A stretch of DNA of 64,000 bases from Parastagonospora avenae f. sp. tritici 18332-5. Taxonomy: Eukaryota; Ascomycota; Dothideomycetes; Pleosporales; Phaeosphaeriaceae. The notes under the pieces were generated by a model. That model did not search any database and was not told the DNA's origin. It was given only the letters and a program-made list of their open reading frames with translations. The stretch covers positions 62,001 to 126,000 of the forward strand of contig JAFJTR010000056.1 in the NCBI GenBank assembly GCA_022559985.1, in the 5' to 3' direction. Position 1 is the first letter of the stretch; each line of letters begins with the position of its first letter. Shown here in pieces: positions 54,944-64,000 of this stretch. The position numbers and the translations under genes are program-made.

Positions 54944-56259
54944 ATGCCTACCACATCCACACACTTCTTTCGCGGCATGTCTGTTTCGCATTTGCCTCCG
55001 GAAACATTTCGTGGCTACGATACGACACGCTCTCTTCAGTCGAAACGAGCTTTCGCCAAAGCACAGATAGCTATTCACAAGCTCAGAATCGTAGCAGCCC
55101 TCACTCTTCTCCCTCTCCTTGCTTGGCACAATGCCATAGTACATGTTTTTGAGGCCTATAATATGCCGCGTCATTTGGTCGAAAGGCTTCGGGGAATCGG
55201 ATTGGCAGGGCCAAAAACTACCCTTTGGGTAGCCATGTGGATATTTGTAGGGGAGAAACGGCATCGCGTTTGCGAGGAACGGTTAGTGACTGAATTTCCA
55301 AATAGGTCCCGGTCGACGTCTTACATGCGCTGTGGGCCCTGGCTTGGTATCAAGAGCTGCTACATGCGAGGATGGGAGATACGATTGAAGGGGCAAGCAT
55401 GTACGGACAAGCTACCGTCCACCACGATAGCCACATTTGGCTCGAAGAGCTACCATCTAGGGACGTGAGCCAAAAGGCGACACCAGCAAAAGCTCAACGG
55501 ACGCTGTCCACACAGTGTGCTTCTGCGAGGCACTGTCTTCGCGACCTTCTCATTCGAATATACGGCATCATGACGCAGGCCCCTAGTGTTACGAACTGCA
55601 TATCGCAAACGTACCGTCTACTTCTACGACCATCAATGCCACCTGCGGCCCAAATCGTCTTCTCCTCGCTCTACGACATCTTCCTCATATTCCTCTTGAT
55701 CGCCCATACCACGACGTATCGGACCCTGATCGCGCCCATCGAAGACTTCTGCGACAGCAAAGACGTAGTTGCATACCCTGACAGTGATCTTGAACCTCCT
55801 TTCCCAGGACAAATTGCGCTGGGATTTCGTGTTTTCGGCATGGGAGAAAGATGCCAGAGATTTACTTGGAGCATCACTGCAGCTGGCGGCTTCTCGAGCA
55901 CAGTTGCTGTGATACTAGCCGCGGTACATGTCGGGGCTATCATATGCAGAATCACAGGATTGTGCTACACCTGGGCAAAGGCGGCGAAGGAGGCAAGGAA
56001 GGTCAAGAAGGAGGACGAGCTGGAAGGACAGGAAAACAAATGGCACGTCACTCCACGAGATGTCGCCATTCACAACCGGGGTACTGCGCGATCGGGCCGC
56101 TTGACTATCATCAGCGAGGAAGAGTACAACTCTGGCGGCGATGCTGTGAGGAGAAGAAGGGTGAACAAGTCGAAGAGTAGCGAGGGTGGGAGATCCAAAG
56201 TGACATCGGGAGGTACGAAGAAGGTGGAACAGACGCTGTTGGAGTGCTTGGTGGCGTGA
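54944..56259 (+). CDS. Multi-pass membrane protein of unknown function
   Basis: Two frames join best as 54944-55267 plus 55306-56259 (425 residues). The 38-nt intron is very short and has a weak GTTTGC donor; the junction reads WIFVGEKRHR|VPVDVLHALW and is in phase. An alternative start is the ATG at 54977. Several hydrophobic segments are visible: VAALTLLPLLAWHNAIVHV, WVAMWIFVG, VFSSLYDIFLIFLLIAHTT and STVAVILAAVHVGAIICRI. A cytoplasmic-looking basic, Ser/Lys-rich tail follows (RRRRVNKSKSSEGGRSK). It has no signature of a known transporter or receptor family. Function unknown. Confidence 0.6.
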
Positions 56260-56588
56260 AGAAGTTCTAGGGTAGCTATGGTCGTAGTCGTGCTACTCAA
56301 GCTCATAACTCTTCGAGTCATTCTCTCATCATCGCTGCATAATGTTCAAGAATCCAAATGCGAATCTCACGTGAGAACGCTAGGATGATCATGCATCGTG
56401 TTCAAGTGATGTATGAAATGTGCCAAGCCACGTTCCTTGTCGCTTTGGACCACCATCTCACCGAACATCAGCTGCCATAAACTCTAAAGACGTACACGTA
56501 CCATGCTGCTCTGAAGCAGCGCCGACACTCCTTTTCAAAGCACTTTCCTTACTCCGCGTCTCGCCCTTCCACTCTCCACCCACCTATC
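56260..56588. other. Promoter region of the alkaline phosphatase
   Basis: About 330 bases. C/T-rich leader before 56589; nothing else is seen. Confidence 0.4.
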
Positions 56589-58418
56589 ATGGCGCGCCCC
56601 CTCCTCGCCAACCGCGCCTCGAGCGACATCAGCGGCGACCGCGACATCGCCGAAGAGGACGCCCTCCTCACCGGCCAGCCCACCCAACGCAGCGCCTCGG
56701 GCCCGCGAACCTGGAAATTCTGGCGCGAAGTCGGCCTTTTCGTCTGGGCCGTCGTCGCCACGACCGGTATTATCGTGCTCGCAGTCGTGTTCCAGAAACA
56801 CAGCGATACGCAGAATGGCAGCGCAAACCCCTCGGGGAAGCGCAACCTTATCTTCATGGTGTCGGACGGCATGGGCCCGACGAGTCTGAGTCTGACGAGG
56901 AGCTTCATGCAGTTCCAGAACGGGCTGCCGTTTGGCGAGCAGCTCGTCATTGATAAGCATTTGATAGGGCAGTCGAGGACCAGGTCGTCGTCGTCGCTGA
57001 TTACCGACTCGGCGGCTGGTGCGACGGCGTTCTCGTGTGGACAGAAGAGCTACAATGGTGCCATCTCCGTGACGCCGGACCATGAGCCGTGCGGGACGGT
57101 GCTGGAGGCTGCGAAGAAGGCGGGCTACATGACGGGTCTGGTGGTGACGACGAGGATCACGGATGCGACGCCTGCGTGCTTTGCGGCTCATGTAAATATG
57201 CGACAGGAGGAGGATCTGATTGCGCAGCAGATGGTTGGAGACTACCCGCTGGGACGAGTGGTGGATCTCATGTTTGGAGGTGGGAGGTGTCACTTTCTGC
57301 CCAACTCGACGGTCGAGCATTCGTGCCGTGCAGACGACAAGGACGTCGTGGCCCTGGCGAAGAAGAACGGATACAGCTACATCGACGACCGCGCGGGCTT
57401 CGATAGCTTGAAGGGCGGCGCTGGACTCAAGTTGCCTATTCTGGGACTCTTTGCCGACACCGACGTCCCATACGAGATCGACCGCCGCAACGAGAACGAC
57501 ATCTATCCGAGCTTGAAAGAGATGGCAGAGACAGCAATGAAGGCTCTCAGCGATGCCACCAAGGACAGCGACAAGGGCTACTTCCTGATGATTGAGGGTT
57601 CTCGTATTGACCATGCGGGACACCACAATGATCCCGCTGCGCAAGTACACGAAGTCCTCGCATACGACGCAGCCTTCAACTCTGTCCTCGACTACATCAA
57701 GAACGAGAAGACGGAAACTGTCATGGTGTCAACATCGGACCACGAAACTGGTGGTCTGGCAACTGCACGCCGTATGTCCATCCCTTTACACGTAAACATC
57801 CACTGACTTGCGAATGTAGAACTTCACGCCACCTACCCCGAATACGTATGGTACCCTTCGCCCCTCGCCAACGCCTCACAATCAGCCGAACGCATGGCTC
57901 TACGCTACAACACTTATCTCATCAACGACCCTACCGATAGCCAGAAACACGAGTTCATCGCCGACGAGATTGAAGACGGGCTAGGTATCTTTGACGCCAA
58001 GGATGACGAGATCAGCGGCCTGGTCAAAAACCCGGCAACGGCCCTATACCAATACGCAGACATGATGTCGCGCCGCAGCCAAACCGGCTGGTCTACCCAC
58101 GGCCACTCAGCCGCCGACGTCAACATCTACTCCTCCAACCCCAAAGCCGCCATGGCGCTGGTCGGCAACCACGAAAACACCGAGGTAGGAGAGTTCTTGA
58201 GGAACTACCTTGAAGTAGACGTTGAGGCTGTCACCAAGGAGCTGCGCGACAAGGGCACGCACTTGACTGTGCTGAAGGCAGGCGAAGAAGTCAGCTGGAT
58301 GGGCAAGATCCCTGAAGAAGGGCAGAGACTGGATGGCCAGAATCATCTTGCTAGCTACGGCGGAGATTTCAAGAAGAGGGGTGTTGAGCACGGTGAGGAC
58401 TGTGGATGTGGACACTGA
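56589..58418 (+). CDS. PHO8: Membrane-anchored (vacuolar-type) alkaline phosphatase
   Basis: Exons 56589-57771 and 57820-58418 (48-nt intron, branch CTGAC) give 593 residues. A short acidic cytoplasmic N terminus precedes a single membrane anchor (VGLFVWAVVATTGIIVLAVVF, residues ~49-69), the topology of yeast Pho8. The catalytic core is complete: VSDGMGPTS (metal), LITDSAAGATAFSCG (phosphorylated Ser), SRIDHAGHHNDPA (metal), STSDHETGG (metal) and TGWSTHGHSAADV. The enzyme removes phosphate from a wide range of monoesters at alkaline pH in the vacuole lumen. The C terminus is His/Cys-rich (GEDCGCGH), which I do not recall as a general Pho8 feature. A 371-codon antisense frame overlaps it and is regarded as a shadow. 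Confidence 0.93.
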
Positions 58419-58548
58419 TTTCGATCAGTATGCGGTTTTACTTGTTTGAGCATAGCTATGGCGTTTTCTTCTAGACTTGCGCATACCTTGTTGGGATCAT
58501 ATTCGATACACCTAAATCTGGCGCGAGTGTCTTATCTTTTCAATACGT

Positions 58549-59631
58549 CTACGCCTTCCATCCCCACGCACACAATCCCTCAAACTCCATTTCCACCACC
58601 CCCTCGTCATTCACCTGACCCTCAACTTCCCTCAGCATAATAGCATTCACCTCCTCGACATACCTCTCCCTTCTCTCCTCGGGCCAGAACGACGCGATAA
58701 TCATCTTCAGTGGGAATTGCATCGAGTCTACGAACCTAATTCCTACGCATCAGCTCATCGCTTCACACAACAGCTCGGGGAGGCGGAAAACGTACATAGC
58801 AGGCGTCCCGACTCTAGCTACAATCATGCGAACATCCGTCTCGACGCCCGTGAACCCCGCGGCGCGCAGTTCCTCAGCAACATACGCCGGCTCGTCCCAC
58901 GCGCGGCCGGCGTATAATTTCGCCTTGACTTCGGCAGCGGATGGGGTGTATGGGTGGTCTGGCATGAGAGCCATGCAGCGCTCGAGCAGCGACGTCCTGC
59001 ACACTCCACACATCAGCGGCCGCGCAAGAAAGACCCGGGCAGTGAGCATGTAGGACACTGAGTTACGACGTACCAAGCCAAACCCCTCCACGTAGTCACG
59101 CCGACGAACCCGGCGGGTTGAAGAAGTTCGTAAGCACCCATGAGCGCGGAAGGAAAGAGGAATATCCCAAACGTGCACAGGACGTGTGTGAACGAGTGAT
59201 TGGACAGGGACGCTAGATCCTAACTCCCATGTCGAGTCAGCAAATTGCAACTCCAGCTACTCAAATCACGATCCAGAAATCATGAGGTTGAGACATACAC
59301 TCCCGTCCACCGTCGCAGTGCTTAATCCCCTCCAGCCCTCCTTCTCCGCACGCTTGGCTAGATACTCTAGCATCGGTGCGGATACATCGGTGCCGACGAC
59401 GCTCACGCTGGCCCAGTTTTCCGCGGGGATGGCGGCATAGACTTGTGCAACTGCGGCGCCGGTGCCGGTGGCGAGGTCCAGGACATGCATGTCCTTCGCT
59501 GCTGCGAAGTTTGCTTTGGAAGCGAGGAGCTTTGCAAAGGGCGCGGTGGCGTGTTCGGCGTTGGCGTAGCGCTCTGCTACGCTTTTGTCGACCCAGAGGG
59601 GTTCTTTGGAGTGCTGGGGTGGTTGGGACAT
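58549..59631 (-). CDS. SAM-dependent methyltransferase (Tmt1/Crg1-like)
   Basis: Four exons on the minus strand, 59299-59631, 59074-59219, 58796-58996 and 58549-58735, with in-phase introns of 60-79 nt, encode 288 residues. Motif I of class I methyltransferases is VLDLATGTGAAV near residue 50; SVVGTDVSAPMLEYLAKRA supplies the acidic ribose-binding residue. Later blocks (HVLCTFGIFLFPSALMGAYE, GVTTWRGLAWTSLLERCM, and a C-terminal helix with FPLKMIIASFWPEE) fit small-molecule methyltransferases related to yeast trans-aconitate methyltransferase. It is probably cytosolic. The substrate is unknown. It converges with the phosphatase gene, with 130 bp between the ends. Confidence 0.82.
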
Positions 59632-60409
59632 TTTTGCTATAGATTTGAGGATTTGGTGTCGTAGGGGACAAAGTAGCTTGGCTGAGATACAGGTGTGCAG
59701 GTGGTTTTGATGGAAATGGGGAAGTCGTGAAGTATGATGGTTAAATATGCGAAAGGAGTTCGTGTGTGATATAGGCATATTCTTGATATTGATATGTATG
59801 ATGAAGGAATTAGTGCTGGCCAACGAACTGTGCCGCGGAAACATCTTGAGCATGTAGTGGCGGCTCACTATCTGGCCCTGGGCGAAACACCTACGGGTAT
59901 CGATCACATACGCTGGCTGTCAGCATCTTTCACAAGGAAGAGTCAAAAGTAGCTAGTCCGAAATATGTAGAATAGAGTAGGATGATAGTCGCGGAGATTT
60001 CTTCGGTCAGGTCGTGTGGTGTATTCGGAGACATTTTACGATGCCGAGAGCTGACATATACTCAAAGTCTCCGCACGCTATTCTTAGATGAATGCCTCTA
60101 CTCATATCACGAACAAGATGTAGAATGTGAACAAACGTCTTGTTTAGAAATTAGAAGGGGAGCAAGCTTCCCTATGAGTTACTAAATTTACGAACAAGCT
60201 CACGAATTCTACCCTGACCCCAAACTCCGCGCTAAAATCTACAGAGAGCATGACAAGAAGTAAAACATCCTCATCATCAATACGACAACATACGGCTCCA
60301 GCAACAATCCGAGATTCAAGGAGCCCAGCATGAAATGAACATTAAACCCTCACCAAGGACATGATCCTACAAGGAAGGATTCAGCATCCGTAATATCATT
60401 CGGCAGCGC
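59632..60409. other. Intergenic region
   Basis: About 780 bases holding the promoter of the methyltransferase and the 3' flank of the next regulator. No gene is supported. Confidence 0.4.
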
Positions 60410-62835
60410 CTAAGCGCCAAAATCGGCCCCGAAACCTCCAGCGGGATATGTGTTCCAGTCGTTTTGCGTATCCAGCATCCATGACACGGAGTCGAAAAAC
60501 TCAAAACTGTTCGCGCTTGCAAGACCCTGAGGAAGCTGAAGCGGCATGCTTAGCGTATTGAGATGTGGGTTGAAGTTGGGTAGACTGTGAGCTGGGTTCT
60601 CTATAATCGTGTCTGGCGGAGGTGTCGAGTTGGAAGATGAATCCGGGTTTGTGGGATTAGTCATGACGGTGCTGTCGAGCTGATCTGCGGCACCGCTGAC
60701 TTGGGCTTCCCGCCAACGCCACACGCAGTCGAAGACTACGCTCATACTTTTCCGGCTCCGGACTATGAGGCCGAGCGGGTCGTCGGCTAGGCCTGCGCTG
60801 TTTCGTCGTTGGTGCTGGCTGTGTTGTTGGACGGGCGATTGCTGCGCTTGTTGCATTTGATGGTTCAGCGTCATGCCCGCGTTGCTGACCGAGGGTGACT
60901 GCGACATGCTATGAAGGCTTCGTCCTCGCGAGCTCTCTTTCCATAGCTGAGCTAGAACCTCGGCGAAGCGGTCCAAGAGATCATTCGGCCAGACCTTGGC
61001 TTTCCGCAGCACTTCGACCGTCTGTAGGACGTATTTTCGGCCTTTGTCCGGAGGAAGCCGGCTGGCAAAGTCGGAGTTGAGAATTTTCAGCAGAGCGAAT
61101 CCACCAGCGAGCGACATCTGCATAATATAGTACGGGACGAAGAGAAGCTTGTTCTCGCGATTCAACTTGAACACACAGTCAAGGAAGCCAGTAGCCGCAA
61201 AGTACAACGCAACCAGATCTTCGCGCCGTTCGAGACGGAGGTCCTTGATGAAGAACGAGTAAAGGTGCATATGCAGCGCGACTGCACGGTGATAGAGTTC
61301 TTCGAGGTCTGCTACGATGTTAGTACAACGCTCGAGAATTGAAGCGCGATTGGCACACCATTGTCGACGCCGTCCACGGAAATACGCTCGGCTTTCAGTC
61401 GCTCGGCCTCCATGTTCAGATAGATGATTGCTGCGTCCTCGGTCCAGTTTTTGTGCGTAGAGAAAAGATGCCTGCCTATTCGGTCGGCCGCCCTCTCCTG
61501 TCGTAGTCGAACAAACAAGGTTGGTGGCAAGATCCGCATATCGTTCTCGTCTTCTGTCTTAAACTCGAGTGTCGAATTGTAGAGCGTTATCGAAGGCTGG
61601 CCATTGCCTGTGGAGACACTGTAACACGTCAGTTGAGGTCAAAATTTGGAACAAGTTTCCGTACGTCTGGGCAACTGTATTGCAGACCGCCCAGGTCCGC
61701 AAGCGGTCGTTGATGTCTTCTTGCCGTAATCGAACCTTGGTCCTAGCAAAGTCTTGTGCATGCGTCGGCTGGTGCAGTCCAATCTGCATGGCGACCTGCA
61801 TCATGGCGCCACATAGTATGAAGGTAGGGTCTGTAACGGTACGTTCCGCAGGAATTGGCCAGGTACACAGCAGGCACAGCGCCTTGACGACGTGGTGATT
61901 CGGCTGATTCCGGATGGAGTCCCAGATGAGATCTGTGAGTGGCTTCGCGAGATCCTTCAGCAGGCCGGGTCGGCCCCCATAGCGACGAGCCGCAACACTA
62001 ATGATGGCCCAGAACAGGAGCTTGTGGTCCTGCGAATGATACTCGTCCGGTGAGCGAACTTGGTCCAGGAAGGGCAGGAAGGGATGGTACAGCTGAAAGT
62101 ACTCGGTGAACAGCTCGTTCACTTCGCTGTGGCTGAGTCGAACATGGTTCTCGCCTGATCCCAGCGGATAGAACATGGGTGATCCGCTCCTGAGGTCTAA
62201 TAATGAGGTTGCTGCCACCTGCTGGTGCTGTGTCTGCAGAAAGGCCTCGTCCTCCACCTTGGGCGTGATACCGGTGCGGAAGGTATTGTTGTCGAGCGGC
62301 GGCTGCGGAGCTTTCAAGGTGGGCTGGCTTGAGAGCGCTTGCGATCCTTCGTATATGGCCAGGCGTTCCCTCAGATATTCCATCTCCTTCTCCATTTCGG
62401 CATTGCGATTGCGCTTGCCGACGCGTTTAAAGTTGGGTTCGATAACGCATCGGAGGTTCTGCTTGAGGCATCGATTGCAGCTCACGAAGGGGTCTTGCTG
62501 GACATTGCACTTGAGCTGTGCGATGCGCGTTAGTCATGTTCGCGGAGAGAAGCTTTGGTGTTCAGCATGCGCCGGTACAACATGCGCACATGGGCGCATC
62601 AGCATATTCCCCAAAGGCGCGGTACGTTCCAAAGTAGGAAAAGGCTCACCTTCTGCTGGCGACACTCATTGCAGGCGCGCTTCACGGCGGTATTGCGCCG
62701 CGAGGACGAGGGCCGTGTATCTCCATCGCCATTTTCGTTGTCGTCGTCGCTCGAAGCAGAGCGCTTGAAACCTCGCGTGCTGGTCGGACTCGTTGGTGAT
62801 ATGGCGAAAGGATGTTGGGCCGACATTGAAATCAT
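60410..62835 (-). CDS. Zn2Cys6 transcription factor, Leu3/PrtT-like
   Basis: Four exons on the minus strand, 62650-62835, 61665-62515, 61359-61618 and 60410-61311 (introns 134, 46 and 47 nt), give 732 residues, or 729 from the ATG at 62826. The binuclear zinc cluster is split by intron 1: CNECRQQK, then LKCNVQQDPFVSCNRCLKQNLRC. The nine-residue gap between the third and fourth Cys, and the following NFKRVGKRNRNAEMEKEMEYL linker and coiled coil, are the pattern of the Leu3/PrtT group. A fungal transcription-factor domain follows (EYFQLYHPFLPFLDQ, LCLLCTWPIPAERT). The C terminus is Gln/Asn/Pro-rich. Leu3 controls branched-chain amino acid genes and PrtT controls secreted peptidases; which applies here, if either, is not clear. 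Confidence 0.85.
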
Positions 62836-63830
62836 CGCGCGAGCTTGCGCCCGACCGATATCGCAGAGTTGGTGAGTTGGCGTACACAGAAGGTGGGGTG
62901 CGAAAAGGCGGAATCGGCGAACGGTGGTGCGAAAATATTTCGGTCGAGAAATATTCGATACAGCTGCGCAGCTCGCCAACTGCAAATTCACTCACTGGCT
63001 AGACTTACTCGAGCCGCGCAACCATGTGTTTCCAGCGACCGTCAAACATGCAAGCTTCTGCAGGATGCCGCTGAACTTGAGGAGCGGGCAGAACTGACAG
63101 GGCCATGACTCACCAATCACAGCACCGAGAGCAATACGAGTAGCGCCTTTCCAGCCTCATCCTGGACCCTTCACCGTCACTATCCGCTCGTGTGAAAAGA
63201 CAGGCTTTCATTTTCGATAGCTTTACTGCTAGAGTCTGGTAGTTGATCAGATGGGAGCATGGGGCTTTAAGGCACCCTTGTAATTGCTTGACGTGCATAT
63301 CATCTCTCGGTAGTCCGAATGTAGCAACTGGCATGGTTCGAAAAGTTTGCGTGTACTTCGCCCAGAAGCATGGATTGAGTTGTAGTCCGAGCATAGATAT
63401 GCATGAGAACGTCATGGCATGGTGGAGCACGTGGAATAAACCTAGAACAAAAATTGACACCTTACAGGCTGAAGAGCTTCGGCCCTTCGCATCTCTATGC
63501 AGCCGCAATGAGACCGTTGGCGGTGGACTGAAGGTAGTGTCGCCAGCCAATGCATCACACGTCGCTTTTGGAACTGGCAATCTGACCCCATGCTTCATTG
63601 TACCGCATTCCACTGCACTCAGAAAACGATCGAAAAATGGTCGATTATAGCTTGTGGATGTATTCGTGATCCTACTCAGCTATTACCGCCTGTGAACGAC
63701 GGCGTGATGCAGAAATCGCCTTGATATCGTAAAAGCCGACCGAACCAGGAGACTGCCCGTAATGCACATGAACACCGATAGCCCCAGTTTTGACATGCTA
63801 AAGCCTTCAGACCCCTCTAACCGCAACTGC
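62836..63830. other. Promoter region of the Leu3/PrtT-like regulator and 3' flank of L34
   Basis: About 1 kb. Two overlapping frames of 135 and 167 codons on opposite strands near 63110-63650 have no motif, and neither is called. Confidence 0.4.
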
Positions 63831-64000
63831 TTAACGCTTCTTCTGTTGGGACTCCTTGAGGACCTTCTTGACAACCTTCTGCTCCTCGATCAGGAAAGCG
63901 CGGACGATGCGGTCCTGGACGCAGTTGGCGCATCGCGATCCACCGTACGCACGCTGGACGGTCTTCTTGGGGCGGGAGACGGTGGCATATTCGCGGGGTC
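63831..64000 (-). CDS. RPL34: 60S ribosomal protein L34 (eL34), 3' end only
   Basis: The frame enters from the right edge and ends with TAA at 63831-63833, leaving 55 C-terminal residues. They read REYATVSRPKKTVQRAYGG, SRCANCVQDRIVRAFL and a Lys-rich end (KVLKESQQKKR), the conserved C terminus of eukaryotic eL34. The two cysteines belong to the second half of its zinc-binding set; the first pair lies outside the window. It is a structural component of the large ribosomal subunit. Confidence 0.94.
   Translation of the reverse strand, partial: PREYATVSRPKKTVQRAYGGSRCANCVQDRIVRAFLIEEQKVVKKVLKESQQKKR

Noticed and set aside
56535..57650. A 371-codon minus-strand open frame overlapping the alkaline phosphatase
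   Set aside because: It lies antisense to a well-supported gene with a complete catalytic core. It is Arg-rich and low in motifs, as expected of a shadow of GC-rich coding sequence.
63110..63650. Two overlapping frames of 167 (minus) and 135 (plus) codons
   Set aside because: Neither has a domain or plausible signal, and they overlap on opposite strands between a regulator promoter and L34.

Overview
The window is nuclear DNA of a filamentous ascomycete, most likely a Dothideomycete. The class is inferred from gene families and gene style, not proven. Evidence for a fungus: 42-80 nt introns with GT..AG ends and CTAAC/CTGAC branch sites, Zn2Cys6 regulators, a TRI12-type transporter, a polarisome scaffold, a partially reducing polyketide synthase and a Fot1/pogo-type transposon. 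Most genes had to be rebuilt by joining exons, and I give the splice positions I used.

Accessory half (1-29 kb). It starts with the 3' end of a secreted glutamic peptidase, then a gene-poor 3.7 kb and an intronless 1,785-residue polyketide synthase of the 6-methylsalicylate-synthase class with no tailoring genes beside it. Next come an F-box-like orphan gene, an orphan promoter-like sequence and a dead 2.1 kb pogo element with 43-bp inverted repeats. Then follow a small cysteine-rich secreted protein, an uncharacterised protein, a secreted HExxH metallopeptidase, ribosomal protein L23, a secreted alpha/beta hydrolase, and several lineage-type genes. One of these has an in-frame stop and one a Gln/Pro-rich tail with a 30-bp minisatellite.

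Core half (30-64 kb). In order: a CalB-type lipase; a five-exon Zn2Cys6 regulator; a D-2-hydroxyacid dehydrogenase; a GH43 glycosidase; the SPA2 scaffold; an ING-family PHD protein head-to-head with a class I histone deacetylase; a TRI12-type MFS pump; a five-exon secreted protein with an EF-hand-like loop; RNA polymerase III subunit RPC34; a multi-pass membrane protein; a membrane-anchored alkaline phosphatase; a SAM methyltransferase; a Leu3/PrtT-like Zn2Cys6 regulator; and the 3' end of ribosomal protein L34.

How they fit together. The left part reads as secretion and host- or substrate-facing functions (peptidases, lipase, hydrolase, small secreted proteins, polyketide) among lineage-specific genes and a transposon relic. 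The right part is mostly housekeeping. No bacterial-type operon, CRISPR array or confident tRNA was seen. The least explained items are the two secreted proteins at 15.3 and 51-52 kb, the lone polyketide synthase, and the gene at 25.2 kb whose in-frame stop coincides with a possible splice acceptor.
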